NCBI GenBank assembly: GCA_016214695.1 | Contig: JACRNY010000002.1 | Span: 167,108 to 231,107 of the forward strand | Length of the DNA stretch: 64,000 nucleotides | From: Nitrosomonadales bacterium | GTDB taxonomy: Bacteria; Pseudomonadota; Gammaproteobacteria; Burkholderiales; Gallionellaceae | Reading direction: 5' to 3' | Notes under the pieces: model-generated | What the model saw: the letters and a program-made list of their open reading frames with translations, nothing else | The model's database searches: none | What the model was told of the DNA's origin: nothing | Translations under genes and position numbers: made by a program | In this document: in pieces, positions 63,841 through 64,000 of the stretch | Layout: each line of letters starts with the position of its first letter | Numbering within the stretch: the stretch's first letter is position 1

Positions 63841-63940
63841 TGAGTGCTGAGTGCTGAGTGCTGAGTGCTGAGTGCTGAGTGCTGAGTGCTGAGTGCTGAG
63901 TGCTCAAGAGTGTATTACTCAGCACACAGAACTCAGTACT
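63841..63940. repeat. Gene-less inverted heptamer arrays after rfbA
   Basis: Nine perfect tandem copies of TGAGTGC (63841-63903), a 13-bp spacer, and an inverted array ACTCAGC, ACACAGA, ACTCAGT, ACT (63917-63940). Same family as the arrays at 62493-62962. Five T follow at 63943-63947, so the folded arrays may act as a terminator for rfbA. Confidence 0.85.
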
Positions 63941-63946
63941 GGTTTT

Positions 63947-64000
63947 TCAATGCAAGGCCTGATTCACTCGACTCACATCTTCTTCGATTAACCCGCCCAC
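63947..64000 (-). CDS. C-terminal end of an unidentified gene
   Basis: The minus strand is open from the window edge to TGA at 63947-63949 and reads VGGLIEEDVSRVNQALH, a plausible helical protein end. The ending loosely recalls the last helix of MazF/PemK-like toxins, but 17 residues are too few to name it. It converges on the rfbA group, with the heptamer arrays between. Confidence 0.4.
   Translation of the reverse strand: MGGLIEEDVSRVNQALH

Noticed and set aside
63841..63940. Possible CRISPR array
   Set aside because: The unit is 7 bp without spacers, and the second half is an inverted copy; no cas genes are nearby.

Overview
The window reads like a betaproteobacterial chromosome, probably from the Nitrosomonadales/Gallionellaceae side. 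That is an inference from moderately high GC, an 86-residue IF-1 lying outside any ribosomal-protein cluster, and a MarR-type EPS-associated regulator. No rRNA, tRNA, CRISPR array or transposase gene was seen. More than 80% of the window is a surface-polysaccharide super-locus.

Layout. 1-3787 is housekeeping: the end of a VOC protein, a fructosamine-kinase-like gene, a strong candidate small RNA on the minus strand (1163-1267), a cold-shock protein, infA, a MazEF-type toxin-antitoxin pair and apaH. 3864-16582 holds a WecE-like aminotransferase, a GT39-like membrane transferase, a WecD-like acetyltransferase, glycosyltransferases, GtrA, an O-antigen ligase/polymerase, a WbpM-like dehydratase and a WecA-like initiating transferase. 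16589-18644 is a defence/addiction patch: MntA-HepT and a class II Fic protein. 18835-36836 (minus) is an ABC-exporter cluster: rmlD, rmlC, permease, ATPase, WcbI and GSCFA proteins, four sulfotransferase domains, a 1141-residue sulfotransferase-GT2-GT4 fusion, a second Gmd-like gene, then cysQ and cysC. 37113-58922 (minus) is a Wzx-type cluster led by the EPS regulator and manC. It encodes GDP-fucose (gmd, fcl), CDP-tyvelose (rfbF, rfbG, rfbH, rfbS-like, rfbE), UDP-L-FucNAc (FnlA/B/C-like), a flippase and several glycosyltransferases. 59041-63836 (plus) holds waaC, waaA, rfbB and rfbA.

How it fits together. RmlABCD gives dTDP-rhamnose. RmlAB with the WecE- and WecD-like proteins could give dTDP-Fuc4NAc. 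ManC-Gmd-Fcl gives GDP-L-fucose, and the CDP branch gives tyvelose. CysC (makes PAPS) and CysQ (removes PAP) beside four sulfotransferase domains suggest that at least one glycan is sulfated. Two export routes (ABC and Wzx) share the locus.

Most notable findings. (1) A minus-strand small RNA with a near-consensus sigma70 promoter, two C-rich anti-Shine-Dalgarno loops and an intrinsic terminator; two stem positions pair as G-U only on this strand. (2) Two roughly 470-bp units (53858-54324 and 62493-62962), each a four-helix-bundle (S23/IVS-like) gene between inverted arrays of 7-bp repeats. Gene-less array pairs lie elsewhere, and related heptamers supply start codons, stop codons and in-frame peptides to neighbouring sugar genes. 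This looks like a minimal mobile element and is the best candidate here for an undescribed system.
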